Source: Taibaiella sp. KBW10 (lineage in GTDB: Bacteria; Bacteroidota; Bacteroidia; Chitinophagales; Chitinophagaceae). From it: a stretch of 51,856 bases of DNA. The stretch spans positions 360,239 through 412,094 of the forward strand of contig NZ_QAJI01000005.1 in NCBI RefSeq assembly GCF_003852495.1, in the 5' to 3' direction. The notes under the pieces are model-generated. The model was not told the DNA's origin and did no database searches. It saw only the letters and a program-made list of their open reading frames with translations. Within the stretch, counting starts at the first letter, position 1. Every line of letters begins with the position of its first letter. The position numbers were made by a program, and so were the translations under genes. This document shows, piece by piece, positions 8,188 through 16,253 of this stretch.

Positions 8188-9663
8188 TTAAAACTTAAAG
8201 CCTAAGGTTAATGCGACGATACTTCTGTTGGTTTTAATACTAGCGACATCGGGTGTAAGGCCGCTCACAACATAGGCATTTTCTTTATTAGTCATATTGC
8301 TGTATGCATAGCCCAGGTCAATAAAGGTATTGTTGGCAAAGCGATATCCTAAGCCTACAGAATAGTCCATGCGGTCGCTGCCAAAATCACTGTATTGTGT
8401 GCTGTAAGGGTTGCCGTAATACGCTACCCCGGCGCGTATGGAGAATGGATTGGTAACTCTGTATTCTGCACCCACTCTTACATTAGAAGCACCTCTGTAT
8501 GTATTCTTGATGGCATTATTCACCTGAACCTGATAGTCTGTGTTGCCGGAGAATTTATAAGACATGGTTTGGTAAGGCACAAATTCATAATCCGCAGTGA
8601 TAAATCCTTTATTACCGACAAATGCTGTAGCACTTAAGATACCTCTCCATGGTGTTTTCAGGGAATATTCATATTGGTATATGTTTTGAGGCGTTATACT
8701 ACGATTGCCGGCACCATCTTCTACATTAGCCACGACATTATAATCTACGTAATCGTTAAAGGAAGACCAGGTTGGCGTGTGAATGGCTGCACCTAGACGG
8801 AAACTTTTTACCGGTGCAAAAATAAACCCGAATTTACCATTAACCCCTACACCTGTTGTTTGCAGATCTTCTCTGAAGGTAAACCGGTCAAAACCGTTGT
8901 TTGTATTGCCCGTTTGATCCGCTTCTATAAAATCTGTAATACGTTTGAAGCGATAAGAGGTGATGCCAATCGTACCGCCCACCATGAATTTATCATCATA
9001 ATTGGCACCTAAACTCACCACATATTCGTTTACAGCACCTTTCATATCACTTGTTTTCATTTGTGATAGTGTACCACCCTGGGCGATAATCCTTTGATAA
9101 GGAACCGATTTCAGGTCATTGGAAAGCAAGAATGATTGATATCCGAGATAGCCATAAGGGCCGGCACTTTCCTGTACGCCATTGGCTTGTGCCGATGCGG
9201 CAAAAACTTCGGAGAAAGAGCTGTTTTTATTGTTGCCCTGATAAGTGACATTATTATTGAAATCGGCCAATTTATTGACACCTAATGCGAAAGAAACGCT
9301 TTTCCAACCGCTTCTGTTTTTGCTGCTGTTAAATACCATGCCCGCATTACCCAATTTAAATGCAGATCTATCATCTGTCGTATTTTGATTCAGGTAATCG
9401 CTGGAATTATTATTCATCCTCAGAGATGGGGTGATGGTAAATTCACTTTGTCTGTATACACCTAATCCTGCGGGGTTTACACTTGCTGAAGAAAAATCGG
9501 CACCCAAAGATCCTGCAGCGCCTCCTATAGATAAGGAACGGGCTGTAGTTGCGGGAGAAAGCATGCCAAAGCGAAGTGCATCGTCTGCCGTTTGGGCAAA
9601 AAGCGAAGTACCTAACAATCCGAAAGCTCCGGAGATCACAATGGTTTTGGTAACTAAGTTCAT
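8188..9663 (-). CDS. FadL/OmpP1/TodX-type outer-membrane transport protein
   Basis: 491 residues with a signal peptide ending at SLFAQ. The mature N-terminus (ADDALRFGMLSPATTARSLSIGGAAGSLGADFSSASVNPAGLG) shows the hatch-like start and the NPAGLG motif of OmpP1/FadL-family barrels. These import hydrophobic molecules such as fatty acids across the outer membrane. Repeated amphipathic strands run to the C-terminal LTLGFKF, ending in an aromatic residue as barrels do. The start is ATG 9663 rather than an upstream codon at 9696, because only that start puts the signal peptide at the N-terminus. Substrate not known. Confidence 0.85.
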   Translation of the reverse strand: MNLVTKTIVISGAFGLLGTSLFAQTADDALRFGMLSPATTARSLSIGGAAGSLGADFSSASVNPAGLGVYRQSEFTITPSLRMNNNSSDYLNQNTTDDRSAFKLGNAGMVFNSSKNRSGWKSVSFALGVNKLADFNNNVTYQGNNKNSSFSEVFAASAQANGVQESAGPYGYLGYQSFLLSNDLKSVPYQRIIAQGGTLSQMKTSDMKGAVNEYVVSLGANYDDKFMVGGTIGITSYRFKRITDFIEADQTGNTNNGFDRFTFREDLQTTGVGVNGKFGFIFAPVKSFRLGAAIHTPTWSSFNDYVDYNVVANVEDGAGNRSITPQNIYQYEYSLKTPWRGILSATAFVGNKGFITADYEFVPYQTMSYKFSGNTDYQVQVNNAIKNTYRGASNVRVGAEYRVTNPFSIRAGVAYYGNPYSTQYSDFGSDRMDYSVGLGYRFANNTFIDLGYAYSNMTNKENAYVVSGLTPDVASIKTNRSIVALTLGFKF

Positions 9664-9783
9664 ATCAGATCTTGATTTAAAGTTGTAAAAATACAATGTT
9701 TATCCATGGGATATTGTGGATACGCAGGGTAGGACGGTAATTTTAGCAAAAAGTTTAAACTTAGGACAAAAATCGCGGTTCTT

Positions 9784-9827
9784 TAAGCATAAAAGAGTGA
9801 GCCGGACGGCCCACTCTTTTATGCTTA
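9784..9827. terminator. Long hairpin downstream of the LEA-like gene
   Basis: A 20-position stem (9784-9803 with 9808-9827, one A/C mismatch) closes a 4-base loop, with AAAAGAG/CTCTTTT inside the arms. It lies 18 bases after the minus-strand stop at 9846 and is best read as its terminator. Confidence 0.7.
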
Positions 9828-9845
9828 GGATTTTGCTTATAATCC

Positions 9846-10169
9846 TTAAGCCTTATCTGCTGCAGCTTCTGTGTCGTTGCTGAGCTTATCAATTTTGTCT
9901 TCTGCTTTGTCTTTAAGATCGGCAGCCTTGTCTTTCGTACTATCCCATGCATCTTCTGCTTTATCTTTCAGGTCTCCGGCGACTTCTTTTGTTTTCTCCC
10001 AGGCATCTTCCGCCTTGTCTTTAGCGGCATCAAATACTTCTTCTGCTTTGTCTTTTGCTTTTTCTGCCGCATCTTTAGTGGCTTCCCAGGCATCGGCAGC
10101 TTTATCCTTTATTTTATCCCAAAGGCTCTCTTCTTTGTTTTCTGCTTCGTTTTTTAATTCTTCTGACAT
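9846..10169 (-). CDS. LEA-like amphipathic helical repeat protein
   Basis: 107 residues, no signal peptide, almost only Lys, Asp, Glu and Ala. The motif DKAxDAWxxTK occurs three times (about 22-32, 51-61 and 69-79), with DLKDKAED blocks between. This 11-residue-type periodicity is typical of group 3 LEA proteins and related bacterial stress proteins, which fold into amphipathic helices on drying or at membranes. No Cys, one Met, and Trp only at 17, 28, 57 and 75. Protection during desiccation or osmotic stress is inference. The antisense strand is also open, as expected from the repeats, and is not a gene. Confidence 0.8.
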   Translation of the reverse strand: MSEELKNEAENKEESLWDKIKDKAADAWEATKDAAEKAKDKAEEVFDAAKDKAEDAWEKTKEVAGDLKDKAEDAWDSTKDKAADLKDKAEDKIDKLSNDTEAAADKA

Positions 10170-10298
10170 AATAAGCGGTTTTTAAAAGGTGAACAATTTC
10201 TTATGCTTATAAAATTAAAGGATTCGCTGCGAATAAGATAGCCCTTATCATAGAATTAACATTAAAATTACCTTAAGGGACGCTCGGATATTTTTGTT

Positions 10299-10306
10299 TA
10301 ATTTTG
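10299..10306 (+). promoter_or_regulatory. -7 promoter element of thyA
   Basis: TAATTTTG matches TAnnTTTG and lies 17 bases before the thyA ATG at 10324. The -33 region is not recognisable. Confidence 0.45.
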
Positions 10307-10323
10307 TATTCAATTTTTGAAAA

Positions 10324-11118
10324 ATGCAGCAATACACGCAATTACTCCAACATATATTAGATACCGGTGTGCATAAAGAAGACCGGACCGGAACGGGAAC
10401 GATCAGTTGTTTCGGGTATCAAATGCGTTTCGATCTCAATAAGGGGTTTCCGATGGTGACCACAAAGAAGCTGCATTTGAAATCTATTATCTATGAGTTG
10501 CTTTGGTTCTTAAAAGGAGATACGAACGTACATTATCTGAATGATCATGGGGTGCGGATCTGGGACGAATGGGCCAATGAACAGGGCGATTTAGGCCCTG
10601 TCTACGGAAAACAATGGCGGAGCTGGGAAGGTGCAGATGGGAAAGTGTATGATCAGATTAAGGACGTTATTCAACAGTTGAAAACCAATCCGGATAGCCG
10701 CAGGATTATTGTAAATGCCTGGAATGTGGGCGACTTGCCGCATATGGCGCTGAGTCCCTGCCATGCTTTATTTCAATTTTATGTAGCTAATGGCAAACTG
10801 AGTTGTCAGTTATATCAGCGGAGTGCGGATGTGTTTTTGGGGGTACCATTTAATATTGCCTCTTATGCTTTGCTCACGATGATGATCGCGCAGGTATGCG
10901 ACCTGGAGCTTGGAGAATTTATCCATACTTTTGGAGATGCACACCTGTACAACAACCATTTAGAGCAGGCAAAACTGCAATTGACCCGGGAGCCTTATGC
11001 CTTGCCGACCATGCGCCTTAACCCGGAGATAAAAGACATCTTTGGCTTTACTTTTGAAGACTTTACTTTAGAAAATTACCAGGCGTATCCGCATATTAAA
11101 GCGAGTGTAGCAGTATAA
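10324..11118 (+). CDS. thyA: Thymidylate synthase
   Basis: Converts dUMP and methylene-tetrahydrofolate to dTMP and dihydrofolate in the cytoplasm. At 264 residues it has the same length as Escherichia coli ThyA and the catalytic cysteine at the same position (C146 in [12 protein letters not shown]). Also visible are the DRTGTGT phosphate-loop arginine (R21), [18 protein letters not shown] (126-143), [12 protein letters not shown] and the C-terminal PHIKASVAV. The next gene starts 11 bases later, so the two are probably one transcript. The usual partner folA (dihydrofolate reductase) is not adjacent. Confidence 0.98.
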   Translation: MQQYTQLLQHILDTGVHKEDRTGTGTISCFGYQMRFDLNKGFPMVTTKKLHLKSIIYELLWFLKGDTNVHYLNDHGVRIWDEWANEQGDLGPVYGKQWRSWEGADGKVYDQIKDVIQQLKTNPDSRRIIVNAWNVGDLPHMALSPCHALFQFYVANGKLSCQLYQRSADVFLGVPFNIASYALLTMMIAQVCDLELGEFIHTFGDAHLYNNHLEQAKLQLTREPYALPTMRLNPEIKDIFGFTFEDFTLENYQAYPHIKASVAV

Positions 11119-11129
11119 ACATAATTATT

Positions 11130-11642
11130 ATGGCCGTAATCCTACCTGTAAAAGGAATAGAACCACAAATGCCCGAAAGCACATTTATTGCACCTAATGC
11201 CACGATTGTAGGTGATGTGATTATGGGAGAAAACTGCAGCGTATGGTTCAATGCGGTTGTGCGCGGGGATGTAAACCGTATTCGTATGGGCAACCAGGTA
11301 AATATCCAGGATGGTGCCTGTGTGCATTGTACCTACGAGAAAACCGAAACCGTTTTAGGCAATAATGTATCCGTGGGACATAATGCTATCGTACATGGAT
11401 GTACCATAGAGGATAATGTACTGGTCGGTATGGGGGCTATTGTTATGGATAATGTGCATATCGGGAGCAATACCATTATTGCTGCCGGTGCTGTAGTGCT
11501 TGAAGGGACACAAGTGCCTTCCGGATGTATTTTTGCGGGTGTTCCGGCCAAAAAGGTAAAAGACATCAGTGCCGAACTGACCGAAGGAGAGATCAACCGC
11601 ATCGCTAATAATTATGTGATGTACAGTAGCTGGTTCAAATAA
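11130..11642 (+). CDS. Gamma-class carbonic anhydrase family protein
   Basis: 170 residues forming a left-handed beta-helix of hexapeptide repeats (for example ATIVGDVIMGENCSVWF and NTIIAAGAVVLEGTQV). The three metal-ligand histidines of the gamma-carbonic anhydrase/YrdA family are present: H66 (GACVHCT), H84 and H89 (SVGHNAIVHGC). It would form a trimer with metal sites between subunits. Many YrdA-like proteins have no measured anhydrase activity, so function is uncertain. It follows thyA by 11 bases and meets the next gene tail to tail with 8 bases between stops and no terminator. Confidence 0.85.
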   Translation: MAVILPVKGIEPQMPESTFIAPNATIVGDVIMGENCSVWFNAVVRGDVNRIRMGNQVNIQDGACVHCTYEKTETVLGNNVSVGHNAIVHGCTIEDNVLVGMGAIVMDNVHIGSNTIIAAGAVVLEGTQVPSGCIFAGVPAKKVKDISAELTEGEINRIANNYVMYSSWFK

Positions 11643-11650
11643 GGTCTTAC

Positions 11651-12544
11651 CTATTTTTCGGGTTGTTGGATCAGGGGAATAAGACTTTCTATTTCAACAG
11701 CCTTCTCCGGTTCTCCGATGTTATCATAAGTCGTAGCCAGGTTTTCCAAAAGCAGGGTAATCACCGCACGGCTGTCGAGCATATTCAATTCGGGATAGAG
11801 ATCGTATTTTCCATTTTTCTTCAGGTACATCATAATGTCGTTACGGTTATAGACCATACCATTGGTGGGATCTATAAAGAACTGTACATGCTGAATGGCA
11901 TTGTGTTCTTCCATATCGTCAAATGCGTACACATGATCAAAATATGCTAAGATAAACTGATTAGGGAGGTCTATAGCATAGATCGGCACATCCAGCATCT
12001 CACATAAAGCCAGATATAAAATACCGATGGTAAATGCATTTCCCTGTTTGCTTTCTACCGTATGATTAACAAAGAACAGATTCGGGTTGGGATCGGTCAG
12101 TTCATGCCCTTTCAGCCGGAAAAAATTGAATAGAATACCGTTAATGATATTGATCTGCTCCAAAGGAGAGAGGAAATTATTCAACTCTAACCAGACATTC
12201 CGCCGCATCAGTTCAAACTGGTGTAGAATGGCTTCCTTGTCCATTTCCGGAAAACGGAATTTCGCAATGATGAGCGCCGCCTCAAATGCGGATGGATGTG
12301 AGGCCTTGGCCCAATGAATCAATTCGGTTTGTAATTGCTGGTAAAAGGATTGATGGATCAGGTTTTCCAGCCGCGACTGGGCAAAAGGATTATCGCAAAC
12401 CTCCCATAAGGCCTCCAGATGAGGCACAATAGACAAGCCATAACTCAATAGTTTTTGAGCAACGGTTTCGTATACTTCCTGGTCCGGGTCATCGACCAGC
12501 TGCAGGAGTGCTACGATTTCTTTGTCTGTTTGGGGTTTCGCCAT
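11651..12544 (-). CDS. SirB1-like transglutaminase-fold protein
   Basis: 297 residues, no signal peptide. The N-terminal part (about 1-110) is helical. Residues about 110-230 carry the Transglut_core2/SirB1 pattern (PLEQINIINGILFNF, ESKQGNAFTIGILYLALCEMLDVPIYAIDLPNQFILAY, FFIDPTNGMVYNRNDI). The C-terminus resembles a single TPR hairpin (VITLLLENLATTYDNIGEPEKAVEIE). The SirB1 family generally lacks a proven transglutaminase reaction, and I see no clear Cys-His-Asp triad, so it may be a binding protein. Divergent from aroE with only 39 bases between the starts. Confidence 0.75.
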   Translation of the reverse strand: MAKPQTDKEIVALLQLVDDPDQEVYETVAQKLLSYGLSIVPHLEALWEVCDNPFAQSRLENLIHQSFYQQLQTELIHWAKASHPSAFEAALIIAKFRFPEMDKEAILHQFELMRRNVWLELNNFLSPLEQINIINGILFNFFRLKGHELTDPNPNLFFVNHTVESKQGNAFTIGILYLALCEMLDVPIYAIDLPNQFILAYFDHVYAFDDMEEHNAIQHVQFFIDPTNGMVYNRNDIMMYLKKNGKYDLYPELNMLDSRAVITLLLENLATTYDNIGEPEKAVEIESLIPLIQQPEK

Positions 12545-12575
12545 AAATTTATTCCATACATTTACCTCTGGAAAA

Positions 12576-12583
12576 CAAATATA
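12576..12583 (-). promoter_or_regulatory. -7 element for the SirB1-like gene, abutting the aroE start
   Basis: TATATTTG on the minus strand matches TAnnTTTG 31 bases before the SirB1-like ATG (12544). It ends one base before the aroE ATG (12584), so its -33 region would lie inside aroE. For aroE the best forward candidate is TACATTTA at 12557-12564, with one mismatch. Confidence 0.45.
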
Positions 12584-13312
12584 ATGAAGGAATATGGTAT
12601 AATTGGCAAAAGTTTGTCACATAGTTTTTCTCCAAAATATTTTAACAATAAATTCGGGGTTTTGGGTTTAGAGGCGCATTTTGAAATCTTCGAAATCCCT
12701 CATATTGAATCGTTTAAGCAAATTATTGCACAACATCGGGCACTTGCCGGTTTATGTGTGACGATTCCTTATAAAGAGCTCATTATGCCCTACCTTGATG
12801 AAATTGATCCGGTAGCGGCGGACATTGGCGCGGTGAATTGTATTCAGTTTAAACAGGGCAAACTGAAAGGGTATAATACCGATATTAGCGGTTTTGTAAA
12901 TTCTTTGGTGCCGATACTGCCTGCTGTACCTGTAAAAGCCCTGGTTTTGGGTACCGGAGGCGCTTCTAAAGCGGTGTTGAAGGGCTTGGAGTCTTTAGGA
13001 ATTCCTTATACTTTAGTTAGTCGAATGGTATCCGCTTCGGCTATTACCTATGCCGATGTTGATGCTACGCTGCTGTCGGCACATAAACTCATTATTAATA
13101 CCACTCCTTTAGGCACTTTTCCAGAAGTGCATACTTTTCCTGATCTTCCCTATGCGGTTTTGAGCGATCAGCATATCTTATATGACCTGGTGTACAATCC
13201 CGCAGAGACGGCCTTTTTGCAGAAAGGAAAGGCAGCGGGAGCAGTCCTGAAAAATGGTTTAGAAATGCTGGAATTGCAGGCAGAAGCGAATTGGCGTATC
13301 TGGAACGAGTAG
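12584..13312 (+). CDS. aroE: Shikimate dehydrogenase
   Basis: Reduces 3-dehydroshikimate to shikimate with NADPH, step four of the shikimate pathway. 242 residues, slightly short for AroE (about 270). It has the shikimate-binding SLSHSFSP (11-17), the catalytic lysine in VTIPYKE (K64), GAVNCIQF and YNTDISGF with D100, the NADP-binding GTGGAS (123-128) and INTTPLG. The start is ATG 12584, giving the family N-terminus MKEYGIIGKSLSHSFSP. The frame stays open upstream to 12455 but that would overlap the divergent neighbour. Confidence 0.95.
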   Translation: MKEYGIIGKSLSHSFSPKYFNNKFGVLGLEAHFEIFEIPHIESFKQIIAQHRALAGLCVTIPYKELIMPYLDEIDPVAADIGAVNCIQFKQGKLKGYNTDISGFVNSLVPILPAVPVKALVLGTGGASKAVLKGLESLGIPYTLVSRMVSASAITYADVDATLLSAHKLIINTTPLGTFPEVHTFPDLPYAVLSDQHILYDLVYNPAETAFLQKGKAAGAVLKNGLEMLELQAEANWRIWNE

Positions 13313-13331
13313 AGATACCGATAGAATTTCG

Positions 13332-13339
13332 TAACTTCG
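13332..13339 (+). promoter_or_regulatory. Putative -7 element of the GHL10 gene
   Basis: TAACTTCG, close to TAnnTTTG with C at position 7, 27 bases before the ATG at 13367. It lies in the 54-base gap after aroE. Confidence 0.35.
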
Positions 13340-13366
13340 CGGGCAACCTCATATGTGATTCGCTAT

Positions 13367-14857
13367 ATGCTAAGGTATTTCTATTCTACTGTTTTACTGT
13401 TTGTTACCCTATTTTCCTTTGCTCAGGATGCTCCGAAACGAGAATTCCGGGCGGTATGGATTGCTACTGTCGGTAATATCGATTGGCCGTCTAAACCCGG
13501 CTTAAGTGCTGCGCAACAACAAAACGAATTTATCGACCGCCTCACCTTCTTACAAGAAAACGGATTTAATGCGGTCATTGTGCAGGTACGCCCTTCGGCA
13601 GATGCCTTTTACCCTTCTGAGTTAGAGCCCTGGAGCAAATACCTGAGCGGAAAACAAGGCGTTGCTCCTTTTCCGATGTACGATCCGATTGCTTTTATGG
13701 TGACCGAAACGCATAAACGTAATATGGAATTCCATGCATGGTTTAATCCATTTCGTGCTTTGGTGAATAGTGCCCTTAACCCAAACCCACCATCGCATGT
13801 AACCAAACAACATCCCGACTGGGTGATCAATTATGGTGGTAAAGCCTATCTGGACCCGGGAAACCCCGAAGCACGCAATTATGTAAACCAGGTGATCCTA
13901 GATGTCGTGAAGCGCTATGATATAGATGGGGTGCATATCGATGATTATTTTTATCCTTATAAAATAGCCGGAAAGGTATTTGGCGATCAGCGTTCTTTTG
14001 CGCAATACGGACAGGGCAAAAGCCTGGACGATTGGCGGAGAGACAATATCAATAAATTTGTTGAGGCCTTATATAAAGGGGTAAAGAAAGAAAAAAACTA
14101 TGTGAAAGTGGGGATCAGCCCTTTTGGGATCTGGCGCAACAGTCGGCAGGACCCGGCAGGCAGTGCTACCAATGGCACCAGTTGTTACGATGACCTGTAT
14201 GCCGATGTACTCACCTGGATACAGCATAAATGGGTAGATTATGTAGCGCCGCAACTTTACTGGGAACATGGCCACCGCTTGGCAGCTTATGATGTGCTTG
14301 TGCCTTGGTGGAAAAGCGTATGTAAAGAACGAGCTTTGTATATTGGTATGGGCGTATATCGTATGGTGAATGCCACACAAGCTACATGGCAAGGGTCTAA
14401 AGAGATCTTAAAACAAATAGAGACCGAACGCAGTTATCAGGCTGAAGGTGCGATTATGTACAGTATGGCCAGTTTCGATAAGATCGGCACTGCGCTGAGC
14501 AAGGATTTAAAGCAAGCGAAATATTATGGCACCATTGCCATACCTCCAACAATGCCCTGGATCGATAATATACCGCCCGGCGCACCGAAAGCGACATTGA
14601 AATCAAGCCCTAATCAAAGAGGGGCTATACTTACCTGGGAGCCTACCGGCAATAAAGAACCGGTTCGATACCTGGTGTATAAATTTGATAAAACCGAAAG
14701 TATAGACCTGAATAAATCTATTAAAATCGTTGCCATTACTCAGAAAAACATCTTTATAGATGAAGATCCTGATTTTGCAAACCATAAGTATATCATTACT
14801 GCGGCCGACCGGTTGTGGAATGAAAGCAAACCAAGCGAAATATTAGTCTATCGATAA
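13367..14857 (+). CDS. Exported GHL10-family glycoside hydrolase (DUF187)
   Basis: 496 residues with a signal peptide (MLRYFYSTVLLFVTLFSFAQ). The bulk (about 25-370) is the GHL10/DUF187 TIM barrel, recognised by REFRAVWIATVGNIDWP, GFNAVIVQVRPSADAFYPSE, YDIDGVHIDDYFYPY (acidic catalytic candidates) and WVDYVAPQLYWEHG. A C-terminal fibronectin type III-like domain follows (about 400-496, APKATLKSSPNQRGAILTWEP...). Family members are periplasmic glycan hydrolases; GHL10 relatives of the DigH type act on peptidoglycan glycan strands, but the substrate here is not established. ATG 13367 is preferred over GTG 13355 because it gives the cleaner signal peptide. The antiporter starts 25 bases downstream. 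Confidence 0.88.
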   Translation: MLRYFYSTVLLFVTLFSFAQDAPKREFRAVWIATVGNIDWPSKPGLSAAQQQNEFIDRLTFLQENGFNAVIVQVRPSADAFYPSELEPWSKYLSGKQGVAPFPMYDPIAFMVTETHKRNMEFHAWFNPFRALVNSALNPNPPSHVTKQHPDWVINYGGKAYLDPGNPEARNYVNQVILDVVKRYDIDGVHIDDYFYPYKIAGKVFGDQRSFAQYGQGKSLDDWRRDNINKFVEALYKGVKKEKNYVKVGISPFGIWRNSRQDPAGSATNGTSCYDDLYADVLTWIQHKWVDYVAPQLYWEHGHRLAAYDVLVPWWKSVCKERALYIGMGVYRMVNATQATWQGSKEILKQIETERSYQAEGAIMYSMASFDKIGTALSKDLKQAKYYGTIAIPPTMPWIDNIPPGAPKATLKSSPNQRGAILTWEPTGNKEPVRYLVYKFDKTESIDLNKSIKIVAITQKNIFIDEDPDFANHKYIITAADRLWNESKPSEILVYR

Positions 14858-14882
14858 AAATCAAAAAAACAATTAATCATAT

Positions 14883-16178
14883 ATGGAATTATACTACTCC
14901 TTTTCAATTTTAATAGTCTTAGCGGCCGTATTTGCATACATCAATGCACGATTTCTAAAACTACCCTCTGTAATAGGAATAATGGTAATTTCCATGTTGT
15001 TTTCGATAGGGCTGGTTACTACCGGTCGCTTTTTTCCTAAAACCTTCTCTGGTTTCCTGAAGCTGCTCTCTGGTTTCGACTTTACCGAACTCCTGATGGG
15101 CGCCATGCTGAATTTCCTGCTTTTTGCCGGGGCCATACACATCCGCCTGAAAGACCTTAAAGAGCAGATGTGGCAGGTGCTGACCCTTTCTACCGTCAGT
15201 GTCATTATTTCTACCATCGTGGTGGGCTACCTGTTTCATTATGGTATGCATCTGATCGGCTTAGAAGTTCCCTTTATTCACTGTTTGTTATTTGGGGCCC
15301 TTATTTCCCCTACCGACCCGATTGCGGTTTTGAGTATCCTGAAGCAAACAAAAGTGGCCAAGTCGCTGCAAACGAAAATTGCGGGAGAGTCTTTGTTTAA
15401 CGATGGGGTGGCCATCGTATTATTTATCTTATTAAGGGGTATTGCAGAAGGCAGCGGCGTAGATGTGACCCCCAAAGGAATTACCCTGTTATTTGTACAA
15501 GAGGCCATCGGTGGGATTGCTCTCGGATTATTATTGGGTTATTTCGGCTCATTGATGATCAAACAAATTGATGATTATACGGTAGATGTACTCATTACCC
15601 TGGCTATTGTAATGGGAGGTTACCTGATTGCCCATGAATTACATGTATCGGGTCCGCTGGCGATGGTGGCGGCCGGGTTGATCGTCGGTAATTTTGGAAG
15701 GGATAAGGCCATGAGCCAAACCTCAAGAGAATATGTAGATCGTTTCTGGGAGTTGAATGATGAAATACTGAATGCTATTCTGTTTCTCTTTATCGGGTTT
15801 GAAGTATTGCTGATTCCCGAATGGAAAATCTATTGGCTACCGGGGATTATTGCCATCGTGATCGTCTTGTTTTCCCGTTTTATCTCCATTGTGATCCCGG
15901 CAAGGTTGATCAAATTCAAGCAAAGGCTCAGTAATCAGTCACTCATCATCCTTGTTTGGGGTGGTTTGCGGGGTGGCGTGTCGATTGCCCTGGCTTCTTC
16001 CTTATCCGAAACGACCAATAAACACATGATCCTGACCGTAACCTATTTTGTCGTAATCTTTTCTATTATTGTTCAAGGACTTACTGTAGGTAAGCTTACC
16101 GGACCGAGAACTTTCTCCAGAAGAAGGCGCATGGTGACCCGGAAACAGGATAAAGAAAATACGGGTATAGTGGCCTAA
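14883..16178 (+). CDS. CPA1-type sodium/proton antiporter
   Basis: 431 residues with about 12 membrane segments. Family motifs are SPTDP with D145 (about 142-146), GESLFNDG with N173 and D174 (168-175), LFIGFEVL and the late-segment WGGLRGGVSIALA (about 360). These identify a NhaP/NhaO-type CPA1 exchanger that moves Na+ or K+ against H+ across the inner membrane. The C-terminal tail is short and basic (SRRRRMVTRK), without an added regulatory domain. It is probably cotranscribed with the GHL10 gene upstream. A second CPA1 antiporter lies at 43848-45110. Confidence 0.92.
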   Translation: MELYYSFSILIVLAAVFAYINARFLKLPSVIGIMVISMLFSIGLVTTGRFFPKTFSGFLKLLSGFDFTELLMGAMLNFLLFAGAIHIRLKDLKEQMWQVLTLSTVSVIISTIVVGYLFHYGMHLIGLEVPFIHCLLFGALISPTDPIAVLSILKQTKVAKSLQTKIAGESLFNDGVAIVLFILLRGIAEGSGVDVTPKGITLLFVQEAIGGIALGLLLGYFGSLMIKQIDDYTVDVLITLAIVMGGYLIAHELHVSGPLAMVAAGLIVGNFGRDKAMSQTSREYVDRFWELNDEILNAILFLFIGFEVLLIPEWKIYWLPGIIAIVIVLFSRFISIVIPARLIKFKQRLSNQSLIILVWGGLRGGVSIALASSLSETTNKHMILTVTYFVVIFSIIVQGLTVGKLTGPRTFSRRRRMVTRKQDKENTGIVA

Positions 16179-16221
16179 CGTTAAATGTAATATTCCCAAA
16201 TTATAATTCATAATTAAGTTT

Positions 16222-16229
16222 TACCTTTG
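16222..16229 (+). promoter_or_regulatory. -7 promoter element of yidC
   Basis: TACCTTTG matches TAnnTTTG and lies 24 bases before the yidC ATG at 16254. The gap after the antiporter (75 bases) is AT-rich and has no clear -33 TTTG. Confidence 0.5.
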
Positions 16230-16253
16230 CGCCTCATATTGAATTAATACATA

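Noticed and set aside
9871-10185. 104-codon plus-strand frame rich in Ser, Leu and Ala
   Set aside because: It is the antisense of the LEA-like repeat gene. A repeating Asp/Lys/Ala code reads as Ser/Leu on the other strand, so the openness is a by-product.
12584-12584. Alternative aroE start at 12455
   Set aside because: Would overlap the divergent SirB1-like gene by 90 bases; AroE proteins begin near MKEYGIIG.
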